Source of the DNA: Sitta carolinensis
Taxonomy: Eukaryota > Chordata > Aves > Passeriformes > Sittidae
Length of the DNA stretch: 64,000 nt
NCBI GenBank assembly: GCA_032173965.1
Contig: CM063292.1
Span: 5,780,001 to 5,844,000, forward strand
Direction of reading: 5' to 3'
Made by a program: the position numbers and the translations under genes. How positions within the stretch are numbered: the first letter of the stretch is position 1; the number at the start of each line of letters is the position of its first letter. The notes below the pieces were generated by a model. That model did no database searches and had not been told where the DNA came from. It saw nothing but the letters and a program-made list of their open reading frames with translations. Shown here in pieces: positions 25,101 through 37,145 of this stretch.

Positions 25101-28100
25101 AGCCTCGTGCTTGGAAAACCACACATGACACTGGCATTGCAGGCTACTCCACTCCTTTTTCCATGACAAACTGCTGTTTTAACTAACAGTGCTCCAGTGC
25201 CAGGCCCCATGCTTTTAGCAGCCCAGCTGCCCACAAGCCCTTTTCGTGGTTCCCTCAATTTAAACCCAATGTGACTCTGGGTAGGAGAGGCATTTTGCAA
25301 TCACCTACCACAAAGTGATAAGAGGCTGCTGCAGCAGATGACTTGTGCTTCTCCAAAGAAGCTCTTCACATTTAGGAAGGTCGGCCGTGTCATTTCTCTA
25401 ATTTTCTAACCACAGAAATTTATATTTAGAAAAGAGCAAGGAAACTTCCCTTACCCTAAGCAATATTGCATAATGATGGAGGAGGGGGATTAATGCAAAG
25501 GTTTCTTTTGTTGAGCAGAATTGTGAGAGATTGGGAGCTAGAAAGCCTGAATAATGACATTCTTCAAATATGCAAAGCCACAGCTTTCTGTGTGTTTCAG
25601 ATCCATTCCTGTTTCAGGTTGGTGTTGCTACAGCATGTGCAATCTCTGCAGCTGTGGCTCATGTCTCAGTCTGTATTTCTCTGGTGCTGCTCTCCTGAAG
25701 AGCCATGGCTGCTCCAGGATGCCTCTGCCCTGGGCCTTGGCATTTACCAGCACATCCTTCTTCCTGCCCAAGCCCCTTCCAGTCCTGCCAACCACTCCTT
25801 CCCTTGCTATCCTCCCCAACTCCTGCCCCTCGACAGGTTTTACAGAGATTTAGGCATTGCTGTTATTGCAGTTGCACTGCTGGGCTCCTGAGTCTGAAGT
25901 GTTTAGACACAAAAGCCAAGAACAATAACAAACAGTGCTCAGTGCCCTGGGGCTGCAGCCACTTCTCCAAAGCCTTCGTGGGGAGAAGGAGAGAGGGAAT
26001 CCTCCTGGGGTGGGAGCAGGCGAGGTGCAGTGTGAGGAGATCTTTGCACCAGCACTCTCCCCCCATGGGCTCGTGGCTGTGGGACACCAGAGAGCCTCGT
26101 GGCAGCTTTTTGGAGCAGTGAGGTTGGTGTGAGGTCAGCTGGGGCTCTGCCCTGGAGGGACTGGGGTTCTGCAGGGGTGCTGGGAGCCCACACCACTGTC
26201 ATTTCAAATACAGAGGGTCTCAGCCTTCTTCAACACAGCAAGGTTATTTTGGCCCCTTTTCAATGTTTTCTGGCAACTCCTTCCTCAGGGATCTTGCTCT
26301 CCTCACAAAGTGTCCATGAAGCCCATCAGCTTGGGTGTGGAGGATACATTGGGTGGTAGCTACCTAGCAGCTGGGTGTTGAGCTTTGTAATTAACCTCAT
26401 CAATCTGTCCCTCTGGGCCTGTGAGGCTCTGGGAAATGCAGCTGAAGCTCTCTGAAAACCCTGATTTCAGCACACACACAGAACCAATGTGGTTCCCTCC
26501 TGACTCTCTGATGATGTTTCCTCTAGCCAAAGGAAAGTTCTTACCATGATGCTCATCCAAATCTGAGAAACTCTTGTTTGGTGAAAGGCCGTGGCAGTTA
26601 ACAGCCACAAATATTCAAAGGTGGTTGTACTGGACTAGTGATGGCTGGGGATTTAAGGGAAATATATGGTGATTAGTCCTGGTTGGGAATTGAACCATCT
26701 TTGTGTCAAGAAAATTAAAATGGTTTGGAAGTTATCTATTTTGCCTGGCCTGGCTCAGGGTATGAAGCAATTGTTGGAGTGAAACAGACACAGATAGTTG
26801 TGTTCATTAAACCTTTAGGAAAAGATGTTACCACTGCCTTGCACAACAGCCGCAAAAAAATGTTGGTTTGGGAATGACTAATTGTGGCAGTGGGAGTGTG
26901 ATACATGAAAGCAGAGCCTTGGATTGGGAACATTGTTTCAATCCTTTCTGATGGAAATATGAATTTCAACAGCAATACAGGCATCTCTTTTTCAAACAAG
27001 ATTCTGGAAAAATACTGTGAAACTTTTCTATTTGGAAGCGTAACTTTCTGACAGTAACTCAGCAGCAGTTTGTCCCTGTGCACAGCCTAATGGATCAAAA
27101 GTTCAATTTCTGCATAGTCTATTACTTGCATACTCAATAAAATAGGATGCACGAATGGCTTAGCCTTTTTTTTTTTTCTTTTTTTTTTCCCCACTACATG
27201 CAATTTTTCCCCTCAAAGATTACTGAAAATTACTTTTGCAAGTCAGTATGAAGGCTTATCAGTCCAGTGGTGTTCAGATCCCATATTAACTGCCTCACAT
27301 TACTGTGAACAAGAACTGCTGTAGAAACCAATGGACTAAGAATGTGAAGTACATACTGCTGATGTATGTCCATGCAGTAACCCTTTCCCAGCTTGGGTAC
27401 TTGATAGACTCTTCTTCCACAAACAATTATGTCTTATTTTAAAAAATGCTATATTGTAGAACTTAAACTTTCCTGATGCTTTGGGGCCATATCAGTCACA
27501 GATTTTGTGACTGATGAGCACAGAGAGCAAACACTCCCCACTAAGGAAACATGTAGAAAGATTGCTTTCACAGCATGCTCAGGGCATATTAAAAAAATTA
27601 TGTTTCAGCACAAAAGGAAAAGAATTTAGCCTGTGCCTGTCAGGCTGCTTTAAATATTTTATTTTGCCTGTCTTCAGAATCAGTGTATCCCAGAAGAAGC
27701 CATCCCTTGGGGCTCAGCCCTTCAAGGGTATGGCATTCTTCAATCCCATTGATTTTAGTGGACCTTGAAGGCACTTAATACTTCATAGGCTCAGTCCCAT
27801 CCTCTGGAAAGGTTACCGTGTGCATGTTCACCTATTACAGCTGCCAGGAGATCTAATACCCTTTGGTTTAGCTGACAAAGGGAAGGTAGGCAAGTTCACA
27901 TTAAAACCAAAAAGGATTTTAATAAAGAAGCCACTCTCCCATGGGTTGTTACCAAAGGATGGGCTCTCCCATCCTATAAAGAATGTACAAGCACTCTGCC
28001 TTATTTTCTAAAAACCAAAAAAGCTACAGGTTGTGAAAACTTTGTGGATTGCGTGCAGGAGCTGCAAAGCCAAAGTCTTCTGTCGGATGGATATATGTAT

Positions 28101-29049
28101 GATAGAGTATCCAAACAGAAAAACCCAAAAGCAGATATTTCAAAAGTGCATCAGTGTTGAAAACTGAAGGGCTTAACTACCTCAGCTTTGTTTTCTTGCA
28201 GGACTGTAAATTGTCTTTCTTGTGTGGGTCAGGCAGTGTTTGCATCGTCACCAGGCACAGGTTCTGTATTTCATGCAGGGCACACATAACCACTCAGTAT
28301 TTCTTCTCATCCTTATCCCTCAACAAGCAGGCACAGACCTGACATAGAAAGGCTTCAGATGCTGCAGTGCTTCCTGAACGATGTGTCTCCTTTCCTGCCC
28401 TGCCCTCTCCCCATCACACATGGGCTCCACAGTCACTACCAAGCACATTTCACATTCTGCAAGAGGAGGAAGCCTGTAGAGATGAGGAAATGAGGCACAG
28501 AGCAGAGAAGGTCAAAAGTTTCCATCTACTTTTGGTGCCAAATTTGAGACATCTCTGTTGTTTCTCAGAGCTCAGCATCACCTCTGCAGGTGGCCAAGGG
28601 CAAGGTGTCCCTGGTGGGCTCCTCCTCGTGTCCCCAGGGCCAGGGAGCTGGGCTTGGCTGGTTCCACCTCCTCAAGGGCATTGTCTCTTGAGAATGACCC
28701 CACACAGCAGGAAAAGAGCACCACCAAAACACCCCTGCTGTGTCGATCTGGCATGGAGTGCACAGTTCCTTAGACCATACAGGGTCAACATTTATATACC
28801 AGTCAATTTGCAACCAGTGACCTCCAAGCTGGTGGTCTCTGCCAGCTGCTCTGGCTTGCCATCTGCAGGGAGGGCAGGGGGTTCTGCCAGTGTGGCAGAT
28901 TATAGATTGCTGGTGTGTCACCACACAGGACACTCTCACCAAAAGGCAGAAGGCAGAACAGATGTCAAACACTCAGAAATACCCAGGGACGGTGCAGTGG
29001 CAACACTGGGCAGAGGAGTTGGTCCTCCAGGGAGCTCTCCTTTCCACAG
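22121..29049. other. Intergenic, nothing recognised
   Basis: About 7 kb of unique DNA between two CR1 copies. AT-rich at 22560-22930 and 26700-27480, richer in GC and pyrimidine at 25600-26360 and 28370-28720. The frame at 28367-29062 (plus) is long (231 codons), but its composition is Ser/Pro/His-rich noise and it ends at the CR1 border. No exon was recognised. Confidence 0.5.
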
Positions 29050-29335
29050 ATTCATAGAATAGTTTGAGTTAGAAGGGACCTTAAAGATCATCTCATTCCA
29101 ACCCCTGAACCATAAGCTGCTGTCAATATACACCTTTCACTAGACCAGGTTACCCAGAGCTTCATCCAGCCTGGCCTTGAACACTTCCAGGGATGTGACA
29201 GCCACAGATTCTCTAGACAGCCTGTGCCAGGGCCTCCCCACCCTCACAGTAAAGAATTTTTTCTTAATATCTTGTCTAAATCTGTTCTCTTTCAGTTTGA
29301 ATCCATTCCCTCTCATCCTTCCTGCCCCTGTCTCT
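29050..29335 (-). mobile_element. CR1 LINE fragment, about 290 bp
   Basis: Clear reverse-complement CR1 landmarks in order: TTCATAGAATAGTTTGAG, GAAGGGACCTTAAAGATCAT, CCTGGCCTTGAACACTTCCA, GACAGCCACAGATTCTCTAG, GGCCTCCCCACCCTCACAGT, AAGAATTTTTTCTTAATATC and TTTGAATCCATTCCCTCTC. This is the least diverged CR1 in the window. It is a 5'-truncated 3' end and is not coding. The edge near 29335 is approximate. Confidence 0.95.
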
Positions 29336-30054
29336 AAACTTGGAGGAAAACCAAGAGCTGCCATATCTTCCATTGGATCTACAGAATTATTAGGAGAGGA
29401 ACTGAAAGCAAAACAAAACGAAATCCCCAAACAACTCATTTGGTTTATTCCTGGTGTATATGTTGGGTTCCTGTAAAAAAAAAAAAAAAAATTGGCAGTC
29501 ATGCAGTCATGAAATTCAGAAGTATATAGCTCAAAAATGAATAGATGAAATTCATTCAGGATATTAGATACAGTGTTTATGATGCCCATCCTTTTGAGGA
29601 AAAGCACTAGTCCTTGTCCCTCCTCCTTCCACATCCTCCCAGGGACTTGCACATGGCCAGTAAGAAAATCAGAGCTAGCCTGGATGAACTATAAATCTGA
29701 TCCACTCTTGCAGTTCCCCTGGCCTTAAATTTGCCTGCCCAGATATCAGTTGGATAATGCTAGTTGCAGGCTGGACAACAATACAAATAAGCTGCATGGA
29801 ACAAGACAAAGTAAACCAGCATGCAGAAGCTACAAAATCAAACACACACTACTGACTGACAATAGTTTGCCTAAAATAAGGAGTGGGTCTGTCCATAGGC
29901 ACTAGGAACATACATATTACCTTCCCTCCATCCTACAGAGCTTTTTAGGTGAGCAAGTGCTTGTCTTGCTCAGGCAATTTACATGAGCGGAAGTGTGACA
30001 AACGGGGACAGTCCCTACCTTGAAGTAACAGCCACAGAAGAGAAGTTTAGCAAA

Positions 30055-30245
30055 AACAGGAGTCATTAATAGTCATTCCACCTCGCTCAGTGAAGCTTAA
30101 TTAAAGCACTGATATGTTTTTGACTGACCTTATTTTCATACCTGATAATCAGTAAACTCATTATCATTTTTTAAGCTTGGGTTTGAATCTAGCTAATTAG
30201 CACTCTGTGGGTCAGCATCTCAGATTTAAAAAGACATAGGGGAAA
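30055..30245. promoter_or_regulatory. Candidate noncoding element, TAAT cluster
   Basis: CTTAATTAAAG at 30096, GATAATCAGTAAACTCATTA, and AGCTAATTAGCAC (30191-30203; palindromic core GCTAATTAGC), all within about 110 bases of unique sequence with very few CpG. The pattern is that of homeodomain-bound enhancers. Confidence 0.3.
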
Positions 30246-33114
30246 ACTCCAAGATCTGCACATTTCGGATGCTCCCTGCAAAGGCAAGTGGTCATCAGGT
30301 AACACCACCAGCACCAGGCTGACCTGGCACTGACCTGAGCTGAGGGGCTGGGTGAGCACCAGCCACACATCAGGGACAGAGAGGAGTTCACAGCTTTGAC
30401 AATCAGGGCCTCACAAATGACTCAAACATCAGCTTCCTACAGCTGAAGCCTTTGAGGCTCAGATCTGTACCAAGCAGATCTGGAGAAGAGTGGGGCAGAG
30501 ATTTCACACCTTCCCACTGCACTTGCAGGTGGGAAATGAATGACAGGACAAGAGCACCAGTCTGCAGCAGTGGCATTTCCAGGAGGGAAACGTGACCTTC
30601 TCTGTGTTCAATGAGATCCTCAGCTGCTCACAGGACAGGCCCCAGCCCAGGCTGGATAAACTTTTCTCTTGTACCCTTTTCTTGCTCTGAGCTTCCTCAA
30701 GGTCTCAGCCTGCAAGGCACTCAGTGGGAGAGGTCCAGGAAGGTCACACTGCAATAAACACAAGCTCCTACTACAGGAGACACAGCTGTGGGCTGGGGAG
30801 TGAAAAATCAGTGCTGTTAACTGGAATTTCCAACTAGAAAACTGCCAGGAGGAGATGGGGACAAGCAGTTGCAGTTCTTTCTCCTAGAGGAGGGCAAAGA
30901 GCCCCAGCCACATTGGCCAGCAAGTGAGGAATGACAGTCTGGACCACATGTGGACTCCTCTTGTGGTCATACCTGTGCTCAACATCCCCATGCAAAGCAA
31001 ACTGCTTCCGTCTTCAGGGTCAGGAATCAAAACGGTTTAAATGCTGAGAAAAAAACAAATAATTACAATACTTAGCACCTGGCTTGCACTTTGCACATTG
31101 ACAGCGGCTGCACAGCCATCAGCTAATGAACTGAATGAGGTGTTCAATTACACCATGATTGTTAACGCTCAGTTAAAACCTACAAAACTGAGCACCAAAT
31201 GGTGGAGCTGCGATTTCAGCTGCCGGCTTGAAGGCACTTCCTTCATAATCACGGATGGTGCTTAGCAGTACTTAAAACAATCTATTTCTCCTCTTGCACC
31301 AGCTTTGCCTGACGTTTGTGGGCAATGGTCTGTTCTTAAACGAGCCTCTCCCGTTCTGTGACCTTGTAAATCTTGTGTTGTAAGACTCTGTGCAGTGTAT
31401 GTGAGGTATGCAAGGCAGGCTGTTGATATTCTTGGATGAAGGCTCTGCTGCAAGGCTTTGCCAAACCCATGATACACCCAGGAAAACAAGAAAGAAGGGG
31501 GGAGTGATGTTAAGTAGTAAAAAAGAAGAAAAAAAGAGCAGCCTGTAAAGCTGTGAAGTAACTAAACCATTCAGCAGATTGTTTATATCTACCATAATTG
31601 AAACCTGACCAAGTCTTGATTTTTTTATAGTTTAGAGTTTGGTCAAACCTTCAGCATCTCCTTTATCCATGCAGACACATAAGTATAACAGCCACACGAT
31701 CAGCTGAAAAACTAATGGCTGAAGCATGTCACAAATTGCATTTTTTTCTTCACTTTTAGCTGTTTCACCCACCTCCTTTGCCCTGCACACAGTGATCTGT
31801 CTCTGTGGGACTACCTCCCTGTCCTGCTTCTCTGTGCCAGAGTTGTTTTGTGCCTTTCAACAGCCAGCTATAAATCTGCTCCTTCCTTTCCATCCCAGCA
31901 CGATGGCACGAGCTCTTGACCCCCAAAGGCAGAAAATTCCCATTGCTGATGAGTCCAGCCCCACTGATTCCCTCTGTGCTGTAACTGTTCCCAGAACCAA
32001 GCTTTTGTTTCCTTCCCTACCCAGGTCAGGCTTGGCTGTCCCCACCATGAGGGCTTTAGTGACCACTTGGGCCCCAGGGGTTTCCTCAGCAGGAGCTCAC
32101 ACAGCTGCCTAAATCCTGCCCACGTTGTCCTGGAAGGGAGTGGCACACAATCCACACAATTCTCCATGAGTGGGCTGAGATGAATTACATTGATGCACTT
32201 TCTCCAGATTTTGCTCTTTAAAGAAACTCGCTCTTCCATCTCTACAAGCATCCTTTTACCCTGAATTTGATAACCATAGATTATAAAAATGTACAGAAGT
32301 GTAGCTTACTTAGCTCACTGCTATTTCCTTTCCCTAACCCATTTTGCACTGAATTGACAACATTTCCCCCTTTCTTTTGCTCTGGTTGCAGAGCACCCTG
32401 AGTACAAGGTCACAGGGGGAAGCATAGCCTGTCTATTTATGTGGAGAGGCTTTTTGATGCCTTGGGTGAATGAGAGCTCCCAAGAAGAGGTTTGGTGCCT
32501 CCAGCCATTGCAGTGTGGGGACTGTCACCTGTCTCCTTTAAACGACCTTTATTCAGATCAGCCATTGCATTGCACCCTGCACATGTCTGGTCTCTCTTTC
32601 TGGACATAGTGTGGGTTTGTTAGATCTTGCTTCAGCAGTAATCCTTAAGGGACTGAACAGATTTTACAGTTGTGGAAGGGAAAGTAGTAGAACCTGCCAG
32701 GTTAGAGAAAGAAAAGATTCTAAACTTCTAAACCTGAGCTACCAAATTTGAGGGCAGGTATAACAAAGTGCAAGAACCCCCTACCTCTCAGAGAGGCATT
32801 AGCAATGTTTATGTATTCCCATTTTTGCAGACTCTGAAGACATACAGAGCTGCAGTTGGACTGAGATATCTGCTTGCATCAGAGCCCTGCAAGACCTCAA
32901 AATATTGCTGCTGTAGTGAAGTGGTTCTGGCATTTGAAGTAAGAGACTGGGACAAAAATCTCCAGGGATCTGATCCTGGTCGTGCTAGTGAATTATGGTG
33001 TGACTCTGAGCAGAGTTTACCTTGCCTTTCTGTGGGCATTCAGCTGTGTGACTGCAAAGTGAGAACCACAGGACCCAGGTGAGCTGGGAGGGACGAGGAC
33101 TTCATCACCAGGTT

Positions 33115-33400
33115 TGATTTATAAATATAGCTCCAGAAAATCATTCATTAATTAGTTTAAATTGCATTAATATCGTAATGGAAGTGATTTTTTTTCTTTT
33201 CCTTTGGGCTGAGGAAATAAACAACTCTCCTGCAAGACTCTTTTATAGAACAAAGCTGTGGAAGCAGCAAAGACGGTACTTTTAATGAAATGTGTACATT
33301 TACTTGTAAAAATGCTCTACGGATGCATATGCTGGGTTATAAACAAAGAGCTGAAAATCTGTGTGATCAGCAAGTATACAACTAGCTACTAATTAGGTGT
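33115..33400. promoter_or_regulatory. Candidate noncoding element, TAAT cluster
   Basis: TCATTCATTAATTAGTTTAA and TTGCATTAATATCGTAATGG lie nearly back to back (33141-33180). They are followed by unique sequence with AAATGTGTACATTTAC (near-palindromic) and ACTAGCTACTAATTAG near 33380. No repeat or gene is seen. Confidence 0.3.
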
Positions 33401-34232
33401 ATCTCATTTAGGAAAACCCACTCGCCTGCCTGGGATTTGTTTTGGGGGGACAGGACAGAAGAGCAGAAGGTGGTGGCTGTGCTGGAGGAGCAGCAAGAGC
33501 AGAGACAAAGAGAGTTTCGGGAAAATCTCTCTCATCTAACCCAGACATGCAGGCCAGACCCATTAGCATCTCTTCTAATAGACTCTGGTTTTTAACTTTT
33601 CCCTTATCCATCTCAGAGTTTTGCATTGTCTGCTTGAGAGAAACCCTTGGGAGAAGGGGTGTGATCAGGGCCCCTGCACTGGGCTCCTGAGAGCAAACTC
33701 CGTGGGGCCAAGGTCCAGCCCTCTCTCCAGCTCAAGACACCAACACATTCTAGATACAGATAGAGCAGTTCTAAGGAAAGCAGCCCTGCTCTTGTGACAA
33801 AATACAGCACAGTCAACCACATGTGAAGTAGCCCTTAAAAAAAGAAAAGTCTTCATAAATGAAACTTTTCTTGGCTATGATCATTAAAATAAATGGAAGC
33901 GAAGAGAATAATAATGAAAAGCAAATCAGACAACATAGCCTGTCTCCCATCCGTTTCCATTTGAATTTCATTTTGTCTCATATTTCTGAGTCTTAGTGAG
34001 TTTTCCTGATTGATGAATCCAGGTATTATTTGGTTTTTTTCTTTTTTTTACAGTCAAAGAATTTTAGAAGGCATGGTTTTGGAAATTCCCATTGTCTGAG
34101 CCCAAGATATATATAGGTGGTTTCTAAATTGATTTTTGTAGACAGATGCTATTTCCATTTCATTTCGCTTGAGAAGAAGTTATCTGTACAGTTATCTTGC
34201 TGGCTGTGACAAACAACAAAATACCCAAGGAG

Positions 34233-34268
<36 letters not shown>
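34233..34268. repeat. Poly-A run, 36 nt
   Basis: Thirty-six consecutive A followed by GAGAGAGAAAAGG. The preceding 200 bases show no recognisable mobile element or gene. The open frames through it encode poly-Lys and are artefacts. Confidence 0.85.
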
Positions 34269-34271
<3 letters not shown>

Positions 34272-35736
34272 AGAGAAAAGGAGTTAATGACAAATTTATA
34301 CCTAGACAAAGAGATAAAAATAAAGGCATCCACTTATCCACCAAACTCAGTACAAGACCAAGATGAATATTGTGGCAGTAACCTGGAGAAGTATGAATCA
34401 TATGAATGTGATCAGCACATGAATGACCCCAGACAGAGCCCACCCCCTGGCTGAGCACATGCTGAAGCACTTTGCTCTGCATTGGCAGCAGATGGTTTGC
34501 AGTCCTGCACCCCACTCCTTAGAATTCTGCAGGCTGGATCTGCAGTCTGGATCACCCATGAGCCCTTTGCTGTGTTGAGCTGCAGTGCCCAGCCCCTGAT
34601 GCTGGGGCAAGGAGGGCTGGCTGTCAGCAGCAGCAACCCCCTCCAAGGGAACGGGGAACTGGGTCTGGGGCAGAAATATCCCACTCTTGAGCATCCCCAG
34701 CCCTGCTGCCAAAGGCATCTGGTTTGGAGAGGGCTGTGGGGCTGCTCCCTGCTCAGCCAAGGGGTGGGAAGGCATTCTGGGAGGTGTCTCCTTGGCTGAA
34801 TTCCTGCAGAAAGCATTGGACTAATGTGGCTGGGATCACACTTCTCCATTAAGGGCGTGGCAGGGTTTACTGAGCCTCGTGCAGGAGTCTTTTTGTTATT
34901 ACATAACACAAAATAAAATCTATAAATCATATCACTTTTACGCTACTCTGGTGGGTGCAATGGAAAAGGCAAAGATGGACAATATCCCATTTTAGCCTAA
35001 CAGCTGTACAGTTTCATGTTATATTTACATTGTTTGATATTTAGCTGCATCAGTATCGGGATATTAAAATCATTTTTTAAAGATCAATAATTAAACCTAG
35101 ATTTCATTATTATTCAGAGCATAGAAATTCACAAGCCTGTTGTATTAAACACAATACAAATATCAGACTGTTTGTAATTGTACTCACACTAATTGCACAT
35201 TCTGGCACATTATGGGGTAATGATGCTTGAAGTTACCAAACAGTTCAAAGATGAAAGGCCACGCAGTCAAAGATTTTAAAATAAAGCTCCTGATTTGTGA
35301 ATTTATGGTAATGTACTAAATTTGATCTCTTCCCCTCATATAAATAGCTACATATAATGATATAATTATATAATAATTAGCCTGTAGTCCCACAGCAATT
35401 ACAGAGTTATTCCATGGGTATCTGAGCCCTGACAGGGATGGGGATACCTGGCATTGCCCCCTGCCTCCCACTCTGCATCTCTAACTTTCCTGTGGCTGCA
35501 CATGTGAAAATATCCTGAGCTTTTTCTGTCCATTTTGCTGTGGATTTTGCCAAGGCTCTACTTTTATCTCTGATTGCTGGTTCTGTTTAATTGGTAGTTT
35601 GCAGATAATAGAAACACAGAGGAATATTATTCATTCATCTTCAAAGGCTGGAAGCAGCGAGTCTGGTGGGGCACCCAGGAAGCCTTGCAGAAGACTGAAA
35701 TGGGAAGGCAGCGTTTTTATCACCTTCCTCATTCAG

Positions 35737-35932
35737 AAAAAAGAGAGAGAGAGAGCAAGAAAGAGCGAGGCAGCCTGACCAGGAGCCAAAAGGAGATGAT
35801 TATGTGGTTATCCAGAGGGATTCTTTCTATTACTTGAAAAATCAGAGTGCAGATTTAGAGAGACAGGTTGATGTGCTCGGGAAGATCAATGAATATGAGA
35901 GGGTCATTGATGGCATATGCTGGGGCTTAGAG
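35737..35932 (+). other. Exon-like segment with open frame and splice-site motifs
   Basis: The pyrimidine-rich CACCTTCCTCATTCAG ends at 35736 like a 3' splice site, and TTAGAG followed by GTAAGT at 35933 is a near-consensus 5' splice site; the 196-nt interval starts purine-rich, as exons with enhancers do. One frame is open from 35699 to 36061. Across the interval it encodes a charged, ordinary-looking peptide that includes YVVIQRDSFYYLKNQ, ADLERQVDVLGKINEY and ERVIDGICWGLE, unlike the Ser/Leu/Cys-rich noise elsewhere. I recognise no protein family. There is no neighbouring exon I can pair it with, so it may be an exon of an unannotated transcript or chance. Plus is the direction expected for MAF-side transcription. 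Confidence 0.25.
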
Positions 35933-37083
35933 GTAAGTGGCAGCTTTGGAGGCAGTGACAGGAGGGGGGAAGGAAGCAGCTGGTGGTCAGTGGCGTGTCC
36001 TGGGGTCTGCCCTGTTAAACAGAGTCCCCTCCCCAGGGAGAAGAGGTGGTACCATGGCCTTTAAGAGCAAAGTTGAATGAGATTGCAGCCGTAGATGTCA
36101 AGGAGGGAAATTTCAAGAACAAGGAAATGTGAGAGAAGCTCTGTTGGAGCTTAGGACGTGCTGCTGGTGGGAAATGGTGAGGAAGGGGCTCAGCAGTGCC
36201 TGCAAAACTCAAACAAAAACCTCATCTACCCAAACACTCTCAGTATCCCACGGGATGAGAGGTTTTTCAAGTGTAAATGTTTACCTGCATGGTTCTTTTA
36301 TTAAAACACCTTGCAAACCCTTGTCATGAACAGTTCTAAGATGCTCTCCTTTTCTCTGCAGCCCTTTTTTCCTCCTGGTCTGTAGCTGCACCCAGCCCGT
36401 GGTCAGGCAGCAAAAGCCCTTGGTCCTGCTTTGCAGCAGAAAAACCATCCATTTGTTACACATTGATAGAGGGAACTGCTGAAGATACAACAACTAGAAA
36501 TATTTTTCTTGGCAAGGAGGAAGAGTCTTGGAGAGAAAGCAAGTTAGGGACAATAAAGATAGCCAGGAACTCTGGAGCACTGACCTCCAGACGCATCCAG
36601 GGTCATCAGGGAAAGTATATCAAATGTTAACAGATATCAGGAGCCAAGAACTAATTTTAAGGAGGGCTGAAAGATATTCTTGCAAGTTCAGTCAACATTT
36701 TAAAGCAGTAGTGGCAGTTTCTAACACTATGGAGCTTTCTGCCTGTTTATTTCACCAACTGCCTATCGCAGAGGCATTCATAGTTCCAAAATTTACAAAC
36801 TTGAAGTCATTGATTCTTAACTTAGGGCAATCCACAAACCCAGAAAATTTATTTTTCAAATGGTTGGTGCCGTAGAGGAGTTTCTGTGTCTGTTTTATAT
36901 ATGTGTGAGATATAGACATATATGTAAACATGTATTTGTACATGTATACCCATATGTTCATAGACTGTGTCTGAAAACATAGATCTATACAAAAGATGCC
37001 ATTAACTTCACACTCAGGAGTAAGAGCATCCATGTGAACAATTGATCTGCTGTTGAAATTATATTTGACTACTGTAAAGTGCC

Positions 37084-37145
37084 AAACCAGGTGACTGATA
37101 TAAAAATTAGAAATGTTTCAAAAACCAGGGGACTGATATAAAAAT
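37084..37145. repeat. Imperfect 24-bp direct duplication, period 38
   Basis: AAACCAGGTGACTGATATAA followed by AAAT (37084-37107) is repeated at 37122-37145 with a single T-to-G change. The 14 bases between the copies are AT-rich. The near-identity suggests a recent local tandem duplication. Confidence 0.8.

Larger units (their letters stand above)
29500..34232. other. Intergenic, two candidate elements only
   Basis: Unique DNA between an A17 run (29475-29491) and the A36 run. It contains the two TAAT-rich candidates listed separately. Other frames (for example 31726-32112 plus) show no domain. No CR1 was recognised. Confidence 0.5.

Noticed and set aside
28367..29062. 231-codon plus-strand frame
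   Set aside because: Composition resembles random translation of GC-richer DNA, no family is recognised, it runs up to a CR1 border, and other frames overlap it equally.
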